Part shown: positions 38,716 through 49,451 of the stretch, one piece after another
Position numbering within the stretch: the first letter of the stretch is position 1
Layout of the letters: each line of letters starts with the position of its first letter
From: Clostridium sp. OS1-26
Lineage (GTDB): Bacteria; Bacillota; Clostridia; Clostridiales; Clostridiaceae
DNA length: 64,000 bases
Direction: 5' to 3'
NCBI RefSeq assembly: GCF_030915445.1
Contig: NZ_CP133264.1
Coordinates: 1,364,001 to 1,428,000 of the forward strand
Translations under genes and position numbers: made by a program
Notes under the pieces: model-generated
Seen by the model: only the letters and a program-made list of their open reading frames with translations
Told to the model about the DNA's origin: nothing
The model's database searches: none

Positions 38716-39001
38716 CTACAATACCCCCCAAAATTTCACAAAATGCACATTGTTAAAACGATAACACTAAATTTTAATAAATACCATATTTCCATCACTT
38801 AAAATCTAATATTAACAGCAATTTTTCATATTTCAATACATCAAAATATAAAATAAATCTTTTAGAGATAAATTTAAAATATTCTGTATTCTATATTTGC
38901 TCTAAACCTCTAAAAATTACACTTAATAAAATTTAGCCTTTTGGTTTTAATTATAAATACAGAGAAAAAAAAATTCAACACATTTTTGTTAGAAATTAAT
39001 A

Positions 39002-39077
39002 TGGTGCTCCTAGCAGGGTTTGAACCTGTGACCTGCTGATTACGAATCAGCTGCTCTACCAGCTGAGCTATAGGAGC
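39002..39077 (-). tRNA. tRNA-Thr(CGT)
   Basis: 76 nt with encoded CCA. The acceptor stem is GCTCCTA/TAGGAGC; the anticodon stem GCTGA/TCAGC closes loop TTCGTAA, giving anticodon CGT (reads ACG). It stands alone between dnaB and the hybrid kinase gene. Confidence 0.95.
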
Positions 39078-39152
39078 ATATACTATAATTAGTTTAACTT
39101 AATTTTACATAAAAGTAAAGTTTTCATGTAAATTCTATCATTCATTATAATA

Positions 39153-39202
39153 AATAAGGAAAAGGCTTTTACCTTATTTATAGTAAAAGCCTTTTCCTTA
39201 TT
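39153..39202 (-). terminator. Terminator overlapping the end of dnaB
   Basis: AATAAGGAAAAGGCTTTTA (39153-39171) pairs with 39184-39202, a 19-bp stem with a 12-nt loop. The dnaB stop codon lies in the first arm on the minus strand. Confidence 0.8.
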
Positions 39203-40535
39203 CTTGATGTATAACATCCAAATTTCCAAACTTACTAAATTGTCCTAACCAAGCCAATTTTACAGTACCTGTCGGACCATTTCTTTGCTTTGCTATTATA
39301 CACTCTCCTATATTTTTATCTTCAGTTTCCTTATCATAGTATTCGTCTCTATATAGGAACATAACTAAGTCAGCATCCTGCTCAATAGAACCGGACTCTC
39401 TCAAATCGGATAGCATAGGTCTATGGTCTGTTCTTTGTTCAGGTGCACGAGATAACTGAGATAGTGCAATAACTGGACACTGCATTTCCTTTGCTAGTGC
39501 CTTAATTGATCTTGATATTTCTGAAACTTCCTGCTGTCTACTCTCAGAACCACCCTTACTACCTGACATAAGCTGAAGGTAGTCTATAAGCACTAGATCT
39601 ATTCCTTGCTCTATTTTCAACCTTCTACACTTTGACCTCATTTCCATTACTGACATACCAGCTGTATCATCAATAAATATTTTAGCGCTAGCAAGAGGAC
39701 CTGATGCCTTAGCGATGTTCTCCCAATCCTTATCATCTAAGTTACCGGTTCTAAGCTTTAGCATATCTACATGAGCTTGTGAACATAAAAGCTTATATGC
39801 CAATTGTTCCTTAGACATTTCCAGGGAAAATATAGCTACACTTTTTCCTGCCCTAAGTGCTGCATGCTCTGCTAAGTTTAATGCAAAGGTGGTTTTTCCC
39901 ATAGAAGGTCTTGCAGCTATTAGCACCATATCACCTTTTTGAAAGCCAGATGTTTTCATATCAAGTTCTCTGAATCCAGATGCAACGCCTGTTGTTTCTC
40001 CTTTATTGTTAAAAAGCCTTTCAATTTCTAAAAATCCTCTTTCCAAGACTACACTCATAGGTTCAAAATCAGATGTACTTTTACTATTAGATAAGTTAAA
40101 AATCTCCTTTTCAGCTAAATCCATAGCTTTTAATACATCATCTTGATTATTATAACTCTCTTCTATAATTTTTGTAGAAGATCTAATTAGTTTTCTTAAA
40201 ATAGATTTGTCACTTACAATCTTTATGTATGACTGCACATTAGCCGTGGAAATTACAGAACCACTTAATTCACTTATATAAGTTATTCCACCTGCTGCCT
40301 CTAACCTATCTGTAGACTTTAAATGCTCTGTAAGAGTTATTATATCTACAGCTATATCTTTTTGATAAAGGTCCAAAATAGCATTAAATATGGCCTTATG
40401 TGAATCCTTATAAAAATCTTCAGCTTTTAAAACTTCCATAGCTTCTGCTATGGAAGTTTTATCAATAATCATAGAACCTATTACGCTTTGTTCAGCCTCA
40501 ATACTATGAGGCATACTTCTAAGAGGTGCATCCAT
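39198..40535 (-). CDS. dnaB: Replicative DNA helicase DnaB
   Basis: A 445-residue hexameric 5'-3' helicase of the replication fork. The N-terminal DnaG-interaction domain starts PHSIEAEQSVIGSMI. The RecA-type core has the P-loop ARPSMGKTTFALNLA, Walker B LVLIDYLQLM and LSQLSRAPEQR...DLRESGSIEQDADLVMFLYR. It is the last gene of the gdpP-rplI-lonB-dnaB run and lies 25 nt past the lonB stop. Confidence 0.97.
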   Translation of the reverse strand: MDAPLRSMPHSIEAEQSVIGSMIIDKTSIAEAMEVLKAEDFYKDSHKAIFNAILDLYQKDIAVDIITLTEHLKSTDRLEAAGGITYISELSGSVISTANVQSYIKIVSDKSILRKLIRSSTKIIEESYNNQDDVLKAMDLAEKEIFNLSNSKSTSDFEPMSVVLERGFLEIERLFNNKGETTGVASGFRELDMKTSGFQKGDMVLIAARPSMGKTTFALNLAEHAALRAGKSVAIFSLEMSKEQLAYKLLCSQAHVDMLKLRTGNLDDKDWENIAKASGPLASAKIFIDDTAGMSVMEMRSKCRRLKIEQGIDLVLIDYLQLMSGSKGGSESRQQEVSEISRSIKALAKEMQCPVIALSQLSRAPEQRTDHRPMLSDLRESGSIEQDADLVMFLYRDEYYDKETEDKNIGECIIAKQRNGPTGTVKLAWLGQFSKFGNLDVIHQE

Positions 40536-40560
40536 GTGTCATCACTCCTTAGAATTTAAT

Positions 40561-42455
40561 TTAAAATACTAATTCAATAAGTTGTTCAATATTATTTACT
40601 ACTTTAACTTCTATATCTTCGAGTCCTTGAGGAACTTCTTTGGAATTATCTTCTGGAACAATTACGAGTTTTATTCCTTTTCTTCTTGCTCCATAAATTT
40701 TTTCAAAAATTCCTCCAACAGGCTTTATATTACCTCTAAGGGATATCTCTCCTGTTATAGCTACATCCTGTCTTAATGGCTTGTTTAAAAGTGCACTAAT
40801 AATACACGCTGTAATAGCAGCTCCTGCTGAAGGTCCATCAATTTTTCCTCCACCTATTACATTTACATGTATATCATAGTCGCTTATATCCTTATCAGTT
40901 ATTTTTCTAATAACTGACGCTGCGTTAAACACAGAATCTTTAGCCATACTTCCAGCTGTATCATTAAATCTTACTATTCCTTTTCCTTTTTCCTTTGCTT
41001 CAAAAACCGCTGTTTCTATTTCTATGGTAGACCCTACATATCCACTTACACCTAACCCATATATGTGGCCGACATCATATTTTGATTCCACTTTTACCTC
41101 TTCAAATGGAACCAATCTACTTATAGATATTACTTCCTTTAGGTCTTCAACTGTTATCTTTACCTTCTCTTTTAAATTAGTATCCTGATCGTTGTAAAGT
41201 ACATAACCATAAACATCTGATAGTATATTTACTGCTTTTCTTCCTTCAATTGTGTATCTGCTTATAAGCTCAGACACACCTTCTTCTAATTGTATATTTA
41301 ACTTATCGGCAGCATTTTCTACTATTTGTTGTACATTTATTGATGTTAAAGGTTCAAAATATACTTCTGTACATCTTGACCTTAAAGCTGGATTTATTTC
41401 GCTAGGCTCTCTTGTGGTTGCTCCTATAAGTACGAAATCAGCCGGTGCTCCATTTTCAAAAGATATTTTATATATTTAGGTGTGTTTTCATCTTCTGGAT
41501 CATAATATGATGATGAGAACTCAACTCTCTTATCTTCTAATACCTTCAATAGCTTATTTTGAAGCATTTCGTCTAATTCACCGATCTCATCTATAAAAAG
41601 CACGCCGCCATGAGCTTCAGTAACAAGTCCAAGCTTTGGTTCAGGAATTCCTGTTTCAGCTAAATCTCTTTTAGTTCCCTGGTAGATTGGATCATGTACA
41701 GATCCAAGCAAAGGGTTAGTAATTTCTCTTGGATCCCATCTTAGCGTAGTGCCATCTACCTCTACAAATTTAGCATCTTTCTTAAAGGGAGTATATTTTA
41801 GCTTTTTTACTTCTTCTAGCGCAAGTCTAGCTGCAGTTGTTTTTCCAACCCCAGGAGGACCATATAGTATAATATGTTGAGGATATGGAGATGCTATCTT
41901 TGATAAAATAGCTTTTATTGCTGTTTCCTGTCCAATAATTTCACTAAAAGCTTCTGGTCTTAGAATACCTTGAATGCTTTTACTTAATTTTTTAGAGTCT
42001 AGTACTTCAAGCTGAGCATATTTTTTAAGAGTTTTTGCATTTTCCGGACCTTTTTGCTTTTTTATTATACTCAATCTAACCTCATCCATATACTTATCTT
42101 GTTTTTCCATGAGGTTTTTTTCTACTTCATTCTCTATTTTATTTTTTACATAATTTTTTGCTAATGCTTCTGAAATCCAATCATTTGTATCTTCAAGAGC
42201 CTCGTACATATTAGATTCATCTGGTATAGAATTTAATCCTTTACCATCACTTACTATTTTATTTAATGCATAAATTCTCTTAAATATATCTTTACTTTTT
42301 ATATAGTTTTGCAACTTATATTTTACTACTCTAGCTCTTACAGTACCTTCGTCTATTACTTTACTCAAAATATCATATAGAACATTCACCTGGGTATCAA
42401 CTGGTATAGTATTAGTCACTTCCTGTTCCAACCCATCAATAAATTGTGATTTCAC
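40561..42455 (-). pseudogene. lonB: Lon-type ATP-dependent protease (LonB-like), split by a 1-nt frameshift
   Basis: The gene reads in two frames. Bases 42455 to about 41470 encode the AAA+ half (P-loop GPPGVGKTT at 199-207, Walker B GGVLFIDEIGEL). From about 41469 the frame moves by one and continues SFENGAPADFVLIGATTREPSEINP..., down to the protease half with Ser in GPSAGAAITA and Lys in GGIFEKIYGARRKG. The break is at AAAA on the minus strand (41466-41469); five A would restore KYIKISFENGAPADF. All catalytic residues are intact, so this is either a sequencing error or a very recent mutation. LonB acts in protein quality control and, in Bacillus, the forespore. Confidence 0.88.
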
Positions 42456-42467
42456 AAATTTTCCCCC

Positions 42468-42911
42468 TTATTTTTCTGCAATAACCACTTTAACCTTTGT
42501 GGAGATTTCAGGATACAATTTTATTTCTACATCATAAGTTCCAAGCTGCTTTATAGTATCTACCACAACCTTTTTCTTATCTATATTAATGTTAAATTTC
42601 TTATTTATTTCATCTGCTATATCTTTTCCTGTTATTGCTCCAAACAATCTTCCATTTTCACCTGATTTTACACTAAGATTTACTTCCTTACCTTTAAGGC
42701 TTTCAGCTAACTTTTGAGCAGCCTCTATTTCGGCGAGCTTTTGTCTTCTCTCTGCTTCTTTCTTATTATTTAAGATATGAAGATTTGAATCTGTAGCTTC
42801 TTGTGCAAGTCCTCTTGGAAACAAATAGTTTCTTGCATATCCATCTGAAGCATTTATTATGTCTCCCTTCTTCCCTAGTGATTTAACATCCTTTACTAAT
42901 ATAACTTTCAT
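42468..42911 (-). CDS. rplI: Ribosomal protein L9
   Basis: A 147-residue large-subunit protein that binds 23S rRNA. The N-terminal signature [36 protein letters not shown] is complete; the long connecting helix ([27 protein letters not shown]) and C-terminal domain follow. Its start overlaps the gdpP stop by one base (TAATG), implying translational coupling. Confidence 0.97.
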   Translation of the reverse strand: MKVILVKDVKSLGKKGDIINASDGYARNYLFPRGLAQEATDSNLHILNNKKEAERRQKLAEIEAAQKLAESLKGKEVNLSVKSGENGRLFGAITGKDIADEINKKFNINIDKKKVVVDTIKQLGTYDVEIKLYPEISTKVKVVIAEK

Positions 42912-44896
42912 TACTCTTCACCTTCCCTAATGTATTTATCTATAGCATTTTTAAGCTTTTCAAAAGCTTCATTTATATCAATAGATTTAAATTTTGCTCC
43001 TGCCATAGTCATATGTCCTCCTCCACCTAGGGATTCAAGTATTAATTGCACATTTATATCTCCAAGTGATCTTCCACTAATAAATATCTCATCTTTTATT
43101 TTAACAAAAACAAAAGATGCTTGAATACCTGTAATATTTAGCAGCTCATCCGCTGCCTGTGCAGCTAATACAGTATCTTCTATTTCATTAGGACATATTG
43201 CTATAGCGATGTTGTTAAATACCTTCACTGACTTAATAATTTCAGCTCTTTTTAAATAAGTTTCTAAGTCATCAGCAAAAAACCTTTTTACATCTATCGT
43301 ATCTGCTCCTAATCTTCTTAGAAAAGAAGCAGCCTCAAAGGTTCTTACACCAGTTTTAAAATAAAAATTCTTTGTGTCAACGCAGATTCCAGCTAGCAAT
43401 GCCTCCGCTTCAATAGGCTTTAATTTTGGTTTTTCAATCATATATTGAAGCATTTCAGTAACTAATTCTGATGTAGATGATGCATATGGTTCTATATAGC
43501 TTAAAAGGGCACCTTCAATAAAATCAGTAGACTTTCTATGATGATCTATTATAACTAATTTATCAAAAAAATCAACCACATTCATATTCTGTACATACCC
43601 TTTGCTATGCACATCAACAAGTATAAGAAGGCTATTTATATCTGCTTCCTCAATACATTGTTTGCTGCTTATAAATGTGTTTTCATAGTCTTCTTCTTCC
43701 TTAATTTTATCTAATATTGGTATTATGCTATTATTCTCATTGTCTAATATTATAAAGCAACTTTTCCCAAGTAGTGTAACTGCTTTGTAAATTCCAATAG
43801 CTGCTCCTAAGCAGTCTATATCAGGAGTCATATGGCCCATTATGAATACTTTATTGCTTTCATTTATTAAATCTACTAATGCATGTGCTATAACTCTTGC
43901 TCTAACTTTTGTTCTTTTTTCTACTTCTTTTGTCTTTCCTCCATAAAATGAAAGCTTCTCACCATTCTTTACTATGGCCTGATCTCCACCACGACCAAGT
44001 GCTAATTCCTTAGCTGACACAGCATAGTTTTCATTTATCATAGGAGTTTCTCCACCACGGCCTACCCCTATACTTAGAGTTACAGCTAATTTGTTTCCCA
44101 TGTTTATTTCTCTTACAGTATCTAATATATCGAACTTTTTTTCCATCTCTTTTTCAATATACTTATTTTGAACTGATAGCACATACTTATTTCCATCATA
44201 TTTCCTAATCATTGCATTTAAACTTTGAGCATAAGTATTTATTGTTCTTTCTATTTCTGCAATTATTAATGGTCTTTTATTTTCATCAATAGTTTTTATT
44301 ACATCATCAAAGTTGTCAACTTCTATGAGCATAACTATTTCTTTTTCTGAATCCACAGACTCTACAATTTGAAATAAATCTGTAACATCATAAAAATATA
44401 AAAGTAATATTCTGTCTTTTGTATTTTCAGACGTATCTACAACATTAGTATATATATCATAATATCTATCCTTTATTTTAATGTATCTGAGTACATTTTC
44501 CTTTCCATCTAAAGCTTGCCTTAGGTTAAATTCCCTCACTATACTTTTAATATTTTTTCCTAATATATCTTCATCTTGAATTATGGGAGAGAACTTCTGA
44601 TTATACCATAACATCTCCCCTTCCTTCCCAATGATAACCAATGGGAAAGGAAGCCTTACAAGAGTATTTCTGGTGGCATTATCTAGCTTAGAAGAAAAGT
44701 CTTCTATAAATCTTTTCCATTCATCTTTTTTAACCTTTGTATTTTTAATATTATAAATCACAAGCAAGCCATACAAACTTATAGCTACTATACCTACAAA
44801 AATGTGACCATAAGCTATGAGAGCTAAAATAAGAATAGCAATTATTATCATATACATTTTATTACTTGTTATAAAATAATTATACTTTTTATCCAT
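42911..44896 (-). CDS. gdpP: Cyclic-di-AMP phosphodiesterase GdpP
   Basis: A 661-residue membrane-bound enzyme that degrades c-di-AMP to pApA. Two N-terminal helices (about 13-47) are followed by a PAS domain (about 75-175), a degenerate GGDEF domain (about 180-315; [14 protein letters not shown]) and a DHH/DHHA1 domain. Metal ligands are His355, Asp359, Asp361 ([11 protein letters not shown]) and Asp451-His452-His453. It sits between yybS and rplI, the usual Firmicute order. Confidence 0.95.
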   Translation of the reverse strand: MDKKYNYFITSNKMYMIIIAILILALIAYGHIFVGIVAISLYGLLVIYNIKNTKVKKDEWKRFIEDFSSKLDNATRNTLVRLPFPLVIIGKEGEMLWYNQKFSPIIQDEDILGKNIKSIVREFNLRQALDGKENVLRYIKIKDRYYDIYTNVVDTSENTKDRILLLYFYDVTDLFQIVESVDSEKEIVMLIEVDNFDDVIKTIDENKRPLIIAEIERTINTYAQSLNAMIRKYDGNKYVLSVQNKYIEKEMEKKFDILDTVREINMGNKLAVTLSIGVGRGGETPMINENYAVSAKELALGRGGDQAIVKNGEKLSFYGGKTKEVEKRTKVRARVIAHALVDLINESNKVFIMGHMTPDIDCLGAAIGIYKAVTLLGKSCFIILDNENNSIIPILDKIKEEEDYENTFISSKQCIEEADINSLLILVDVHSKGYVQNMNVVDFFDKLVIIDHHRKSTDFIEGALLSYIEPYASSTSELVTEMLQYMIEKPKLKPIEAEALLAGICVDTKNFYFKTGVRTFEAASFLRRLGADTIDVKRFFADDLETYLKRAEIIKSVKVFNNIAIAICPNEIEDTVLAAQAADELLNITGIQASFVFVKIKDEIFISGRSLGDINVQLILESLGGGGHMTMAGAKFKSIDINEAFEKLKNAIDKYIREGEE

Positions 44897-44910
44897 TTAG
44901 TAACCTCCAG

Positions 44911-45900
44911 CTACTCTGTTCTTGGCCTCCTGTAAGGATCAAGCTTTCTAAAATCAAATAACATATCTGCCAAGCCTGCATATACATAAATTACAGCAAT
45001 TTGTGAAAAAATGGTAAAAAATAATATTAAAGCTGTAATTGGCTTTGATATGTTAAATCTATTTCTTAAGTAGTATGATGCTACGGATACTCCGTCTATT
45101 AAAAATATGAATTGAAGTAAATATTCCGCTGAGCTTACAACATACTCTGCACCTTGTACCTTACTTCTACCAAGCAACAATCCTATCAAAAGAGTTACAC
45201 CCACTAAAGTTCCTATTCGTGTATTTATGTATATTTGACTAAAATGAACCATTGGTTTCATGTTATACCTTAACCTTTTTAATATTGATGAAGTCAAAAG
45301 ATAATTTATATATGCAGAAAAAAATGACATAAGAATAACTATGGCTGGTATAAGTTTTAATATAAAATCTGGAGTAAAAAGTTCAAAGGACTTTTCAATT
45401 GCTGCAAACTGTTCACTGCTTACTCCCATTTTACCATATAGTTCCTTAGACAAATTAAGAGATTCTTTCATTATTCTTATATTATCACTAATAAACCCAG
45501 CCATTCCTCTTTTATCTAACAAATTTACATAAATACTGAAGTTTATAATAATACCTGCAGCTGATGCTAAGGCCAATAATAGTATTGTGGTGCTTAATTT
45601 TTTATCATTTCTTATACAATATCCAAAAGTTATCCCCGTAATACCAAATAGTATAGAAGATGTTAATGCTGATATTGGATTGTATAACATAGCAATAAGT
45701 ATTGCACTTATCACCACTGCACCTAATGTAACTTTATAATTATGTCTAATATATAGCACTGTTACAGGAATAGGTAAAACAAACATACCAAACATTGAAA
45801 ATATAGGTACGTATACTGTTATTAGCATAATTACTACTATAAGGGCTGTAATTAATCCTGCTTCTATTACAGCTTTCGTATTATAAATTCTATTGTGCAT
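44911..45900 (-). CDS. DUF2232 (YybS) family membrane protein
   Basis: A 329-residue protein with about eight hydrophobic helices, matching YybS/DUF2232. The N-terminal part (AVIEAGLITALIVVIMLITVYVPIFSMFGMFVLPIPVTVLYIRHNYK) resembles ECF-transporter S components. It is conserved upstream of gdpP in Firmicutes. Its substrate is unknown. It lies 14 nt before gdpP and 11 nt after the MazG-like gene, so it is in the same operon. Confidence 0.88.
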   Translation of the reverse strand: MHNRIYNTKAVIEAGLITALIVVIMLITVYVPIFSMFGMFVLPIPVTVLYIRHNYKVTLGAVVISAILIAMLYNPISALTSSILFGITGITFGYCIRNDKKLSTTILLLALASAAGIIINFSIYVNLLDKRGMAGFISDNIRIMKESLNLSKELYGKMGVSSEQFAAIEKSFELFTPDFILKLIPAIVILMSFFSAYINYLLTSSILKRLRYNMKPMVHFSQIYINTRIGTLVGVTLLIGLLLGRSKVQGAEYVVSSAEYLLQFIFLIDGVSVASYYLRNRFNISKPITALILFFTIFSQIAVIYVYAGLADMLFDFRKLDPYRRPRTE

Positions 45901-45911
45901 TTTATCCTCCG

Positions 45912-46229
45912 TTATTCTCTTTCTTTTAAATGATTATACAATTTACTTAAATCTTTTCCTTCCTTTTCTATTTTGTCCTCCTCAATAATTCCAAGCTTTA
46001 ACTTTTTTTTCATGCTTTCATCTACTGCTGCATGGGAATACCCTAATCTTTCTGACAATAAATATAACAATATCATTGCCCCAGAAATACAATCAAGTAT
46101 TGCTTCTTGCGCCACATTACTTCCCTTAGTGAGCAGCCTAAAGAAATCACTAATCACGCATAAAAGTTCTGCTTTTAATTCCTCAATCATTTTAACATTG
46201 TACATTATATTGAAATCATCTTTTTTCAT
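45912..46229 (-). CDS. MazG-like family protein
   Basis: A 105-residue helical protein of the MazG-like superfamily (IEELKAELLCVISDFFRLLTKG...ILDCISGAMILLYLLSERLGY). MazG-type enzymes hydrolyse non-canonical NTPs, but the classic metal ligands are not obvious here, so activity is uncertain. I chose ATG 46229, 9 nt after GAGGGG; the earlier ATG directly follows the G-run. It is the first gene of the yybS-gdpP-rplI-lonB-dnaB run. Confidence 0.8.
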   Translation of the reverse strand: MKKDDFNIMYNVKMIEELKAELLCVISDFFRLLTKGSNVAQEAILDCISGAMILLYLLSERLGYSHAAVDESMKKKLKLGIIEEDKIEKEGKDLSKLYNHLKERE

Positions 46230-46391
46230 TAAACCCATCCCCTCTAAATCTATAATTATATTTTAGTTATTTTTGTATGTTTGTGCAACAAACTATTATT
46301 TATTTTTAACTTTACTTAGCATATAATCTTATTGTAAACTAAGTGCTATTTAATATAAAATTACATAATCTAGTTTTATATAAGGAGATGT

Positions 46392-47303
46392 ATGATGATT
46401 ATAAAATTAACATTAACAATAATTTTATTTATATTTATAATTATTGCCATATGTTTCTACTTTTCAAACATAGTTTTAGAGCCTAAAACATGTAATTATG
46501 ACAGAAGTTATGATTATGAATTGGAATGTGGAAGGATATTAAAAAGTTCTTTTGAAAAATTAGAAAAACAAGAAGTTTATATTGATTCCCCTTATGGATA
46601 CAAGCTCCATGGTTTATTTTTTCCCGGGAAAAATTCTAAAAAAACTATAATATTATGTCATGGAATCACATGTACACTTTATACATCAGTAAAATACATG
46701 GATATATTTTTTAAAAGAAACTTTAACATTTTTATATATGATCATAGAAACCATGGTAAAAGTGGAGGAAAATATACTACTTATGGTTTTTATGAAAAGT
46801 TCGATTTAAAAGCTTGTGTAGATTGGATTTTTGACAAATGCGGTAGTGATTGTATCGTAGGAATTCATGGTGAATCCATGGGAGCTGCTACTATTTTGCA
46901 GCATGCAGCTATTGATACAAGAATAAGTTTTTATATTGCAGACTGCCCTTACTCTGACTTAGTTTCACTATTTAAGTTTAGATTAAAAGAAGATTATCAC
47001 CTGCCTTATTTTCCAATAATAACTATATCAAGTTTTATAAGTAAGTTAAGATCAGGTGTATTTTATAATCAAGTATCGCCTATTGAAAACATAGAAGATA
47101 TTAACACGCCTATATTTTTTATTCACGGTGAGGCTGATAAATATATACTTCCTCAGATGAGCATAGACATGTATAATAAAAAAACAGGAGTTAAAAAATT
47201 ATATATTGCACCTAATGCTGGCCACGCTGAAGCTTATATAAAGAATAAATGTGAATATGATAAAGTGGTAGAAGATTTTCTTAATGAAATAAATTTAAGT
47301 TAA
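46392..47303 (+). CDS. Alpha/beta hydrolase, membrane-anchored
   Basis: A 303-residue hydrolase. An N-terminal helix ([19 protein letters not shown]) anchors it. The fold is visible in ILCHGITC (oxyanion region), nucleophile elbow [10 protein letters not shown] (Ser), acid in IHGEADKYI and His in [10 protein letters not shown]. It resembles the YqkD/BEM46-type hydrolases; substrate is unknown. A second ATG 3 nt downstream has better spacing from AAGGAG and may be the true start. Confidence 0.88.
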   Translation: MMIIKLTLTIILFIFIIIAICFYFSNIVLEPKTCNYDRSYDYELECGRILKSSFEKLEKQEVYIDSPYGYKLHGLFFPGKNSKKTIILCHGITCTLYTSVKYMDIFFKRNFNIFIYDHRNHGKSGGKYTTYGFYEKFDLKACVDWIFDKCGSDCIVGIHGESMGAATILQHAAIDTRISFYIADCPYSDLVSLFKFRLKEDYHLPYFPIITISSFISKLRSGVFYNQVSPIENIEDINTPIFFIHGEADKYILPQMSIDMYNKKTGVKKLYIAPNAGHAEAYIKNKCEYDKVVEDFLNEINLS

Positions 47304-47304
47304 C

Positions 47305-47340
47305 TAAAACGCACTGTAGATTGAACTACAGTGCGTTTTA
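47305..47340. terminator. Bidirectional terminator between convergent genes
   Basis: Perfect 15-bp arms TAAAACGCACTGTAG (47305-47319) and 47326-47340 with a 6-nt loop. It serves both the hydrolase and the Trk operon; the stop of the OB-fold gene lies in it. Confidence 0.85.
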
Positions 47341-47829
47341 AATCTTTAATTTTCTATAAAATATACTAACTAATGAAATCGTTGAAATCATAAGTATAAA
47401 AGCTATATCTCTTCTTTCCTTATTTATAGGCTGCTCTTTAATATAACCTCTTTCTAAAATTTTAACACTATCTGCGTGTATGTCTACATCTCCACCATGC
47501 TGTTCGCAATTTCTTTTGTAAATTCCTGTTACTTCTATTATATCTCCTTTTTCTTTGTAGTTTCCATATTTATATATTTTTTGAACATCTTCATTTTTCA
47601 TATATATTCCTATAGCATTAGTTCCATCATTTACATTTATCCATGAAAAATTTCCTCTTATTAATGGTTCTCCAATTGACTCTGCTTTAATAGTTACAAC
47701 TTTTCCATTAAATTCTTTGCTTTTTTCTATTAAATCATTAATTTTTACATAGTTATCTGCGTTACATGTGAAAATTACCATTATACATAAGATTAGAGAA
47801 AAAAGTGTTATTTTACAAGCTTTAAACAT
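47338..47829 (-). CDS. Exported OB-fold protein with C-terminal membrane helix
   Basis: A 163-residue protein. An N-terminal signal sequence (ITLFSLILCIMVIFTC) is followed by an OB-fold-like domain (about 35-125; FNGKVVTIKAESIG...SWINVNDGTNAIGIYM...KGDIIEVTGIY) and a C-terminal helix (IAFILMISTISLVSIFY) with a basic tail. It would sit outside the membrane. Function is unknown. Its start overlaps the end of trkH by 22 nt, so it is the last gene of the Trk operon. Confidence 0.8.
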   Translation of the reverse strand: MFKACKITLFSLILCIMVIFTCNADNYVKINDLIEKSKEFNGKVVTIKAESIGEPLIRGNFSWINVNDGTNAIGIYMKNEDVQKIYKYGNYKEKGDIIEVTGIYKRNCEQHGGDVDIHADSVKILERGYIKEQPINKERRDIAFILMISTISLVSIFYRKLKI

Positions 47830-49337
47830 CTCTTTTTTATACCTCCAAGTACAAAGCCAATTAAAGCAAATACAGACATAAATTCAAGTCTTCCAAGATA
47901 CATAGTTATAATATAATAAACCTTCATAGCAGAAGGCATATTTGGAGCCGTAACTCCTATACTAAGACCAACATTGCCTGTGGCAGATGCTGCTTCAAAT
48001 GCAGCCTGAGAGACAGGGTATCCATAATATGAACCAATTGCTACTCCTATCACAAATAATATTATATAGCAAATTATAATTAATGCTGATCCTTTTATAA
48101 TTGTATCGTCTAGTATACGCTCTTTTAAATGGTGAAATTTAAATACACTTATTCTTCTTTCAGATCTTAGCAATCTTTTAACATCACATATTATACCCTT
48201 AACTACTATTCCAACTCTTAATCCCTTAAAACCACCTGCAGTAGAACATGCAGATCCTCCAATTAACATAGCTATAACCATTATAAAAATGCCAAAGTCT
48301 CCCCACTCAAGTGCAAATTGCCTTGCATAGACATTAGAAAAGCCTGTTGTTGTATGAGCTGATAAGACATTGTACACTACTCTTCTAAGTATTGATAAAG
48401 CTCCATCATAAACATGATATTTAGTCAAAAAAATTGCCACAAGAAAACTTGTAATTGTCGCTGTTATGAAAAAGCTCTGAGTTTCTATATTCTTAAAAAT
48501 CTCCTTTTTATTTCCCTGCCAGATACAATAGTGCAACCCAAAATTAAAAGAACCTATGATAAAAAATATCACAGTTATAAGTTCATATGAAGTGCTGTGG
48601 TAATACATAATATTTTGAGACATTGGCGCAAATCCTCCAGTGCTCCATGAAGACATATATATAAATAAACCATGAAAAAATGCTGATATAGGCTTTAATC
48701 CTACAATTATTCCATCTAACCATAAAGCTGTTGTTCCTATTAATAAATATACTATACTTATAATCCATATAATCTTTGCTGTTCCTTTAACATTAGGCAC
48801 AAGTTCTATGTCTTTTCCTTCTCCAACATACATCTTATATCCACCTGCATTATCCCTAACCAAAAAAGACAATGCAAGAACTACCATACCTTGTCCTCCA
48901 ATAAAGGTTATAATATGTCTCCACATATTAATTCCCATAGATACATGATCTAAATCTTGGATAAGTATAAGTCCAGATGTTGTAAAACCGCTCATAACAT
49001 CAAAGTTAGCATCCAAAAATGATTGAAAGTTTCCACTTAATGCATATGGTATAGCACATAAAATCATAAGAATAATCCATGAAATTGATGCTATTACTAA
49101 TCCATGTTTCCATTGAACTCGAACCTTGTCTAATGATTTTCTACCCCAAATTATAAGCAGTACACCCAGGTTAACTGAAATACTAAAGCTTATGATAAAA
49201 TCTATTAAAGTATTCCATTCCCTATATCCTAGAGACGTTAAAATTGGTAAAATCATAAGCCCTGCGGTTCCAAGTACTATATACCCTGTATAATAAGATA
49301 TTAGTCTAACACCATAATTCCTATTTATACTTGTCAT
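47808..49337 (-). CDS. trkH: Potassium uptake protein TrkH family
   Basis: A 509-residue membrane channel subunit with about ten helices and four P-loop-like repeats. The selectivity segments are visible in DVMSGFTTSGL, MSSWSTGGFAPMS, SAHTTTGFSN and AASATGNVGLS, each with the conserved Gly. It imports K+ (possibly with Na+ or H+), gated by TrkA. I chose ATG 49337 with CGAGGTAG upstream; longer readings enter the small ORF before it. Confidence 0.94.
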   Translation of the reverse strand: MTSINRNYGVRLISYYTGYIVLGTAGLMILPILTSLGYREWNTLIDFIISFSISVNLGVLLIIWGRKSLDKVRVQWKHGLVIASISWIILMILCAIPYALSGNFQSFLDANFDVMSGFTTSGLILIQDLDHVSMGINMWRHIITFIGGQGMVVLALSFLVRDNAGGYKMYVGEGKDIELVPNVKGTAKIIWIISIVYLLIGTTALWLDGIIVGLKPISAFFHGLFIYMSSWSTGGFAPMSQNIMYYHSTSYELITVIFFIIGSFNFGLHYCIWQGNKKEIFKNIETQSFFITATITSFLVAIFLTKYHVYDGALSILRRVVYNVLSAHTTTGFSNVYARQFALEWGDFGIFIMVIAMLIGGSACSTAGGFKGLRVGIVVKGIICDVKRLLRSERRISVFKFHHLKERILDDTIIKGSALIIICYIILFVIGVAIGSYYGYPVSQAAFEAASATGNVGLSIGVTAPNMPSAMKVYYIITMYLGRLEFMSVFALIGFVLGGIKKRCLKLVK

Positions 49338-49341
49338 ACTA

Positions 49342-49446
49342 CTACCTCGTAATAACAAAATATAGTAACATAATTAATATCATTAGAAACATAACATATC
49401 CAAATTCGGTTGCTATTCCATTTAATACTTTTTTTATATTTAACAC
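49342..49446 (-). CDS. Small membrane peptide in the Trk operon (34 residues)
   Basis: An ORF of 34 codons from GTG 49446 to TAG 49342, too short for routine gene calling. GGAG at the end of trkA lies 10 nt before the GTG; the TAG forms part of the trkH ribosome binding site, and only 4 nt separate it from trkH. The product has a short basic/polar start (MLNIKKVLNGIATEFG) and one helix (YVMFLMILIMLLYFVI) ending TR. It fills the trkA-trkH gap exactly. By position it recalls KdpF of the Kdp pump, but no homology is claimed. Confidence 0.6.
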   Translation of the reverse strand: MLNIKKVLNGIATEFGYVMFLMILIMLLYFVITR

Positions 49447-49451
49447 TTAAA

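Noticed and set aside
41440..41480. Programmed -1 frameshift in the LonB-like gene
   Set aside because: No X-XXY-YYZ slippery heptamer and no downstream pseudoknot or stimulatory ribosome binding site was seen; known relatives read in one frame. An indel is simpler.
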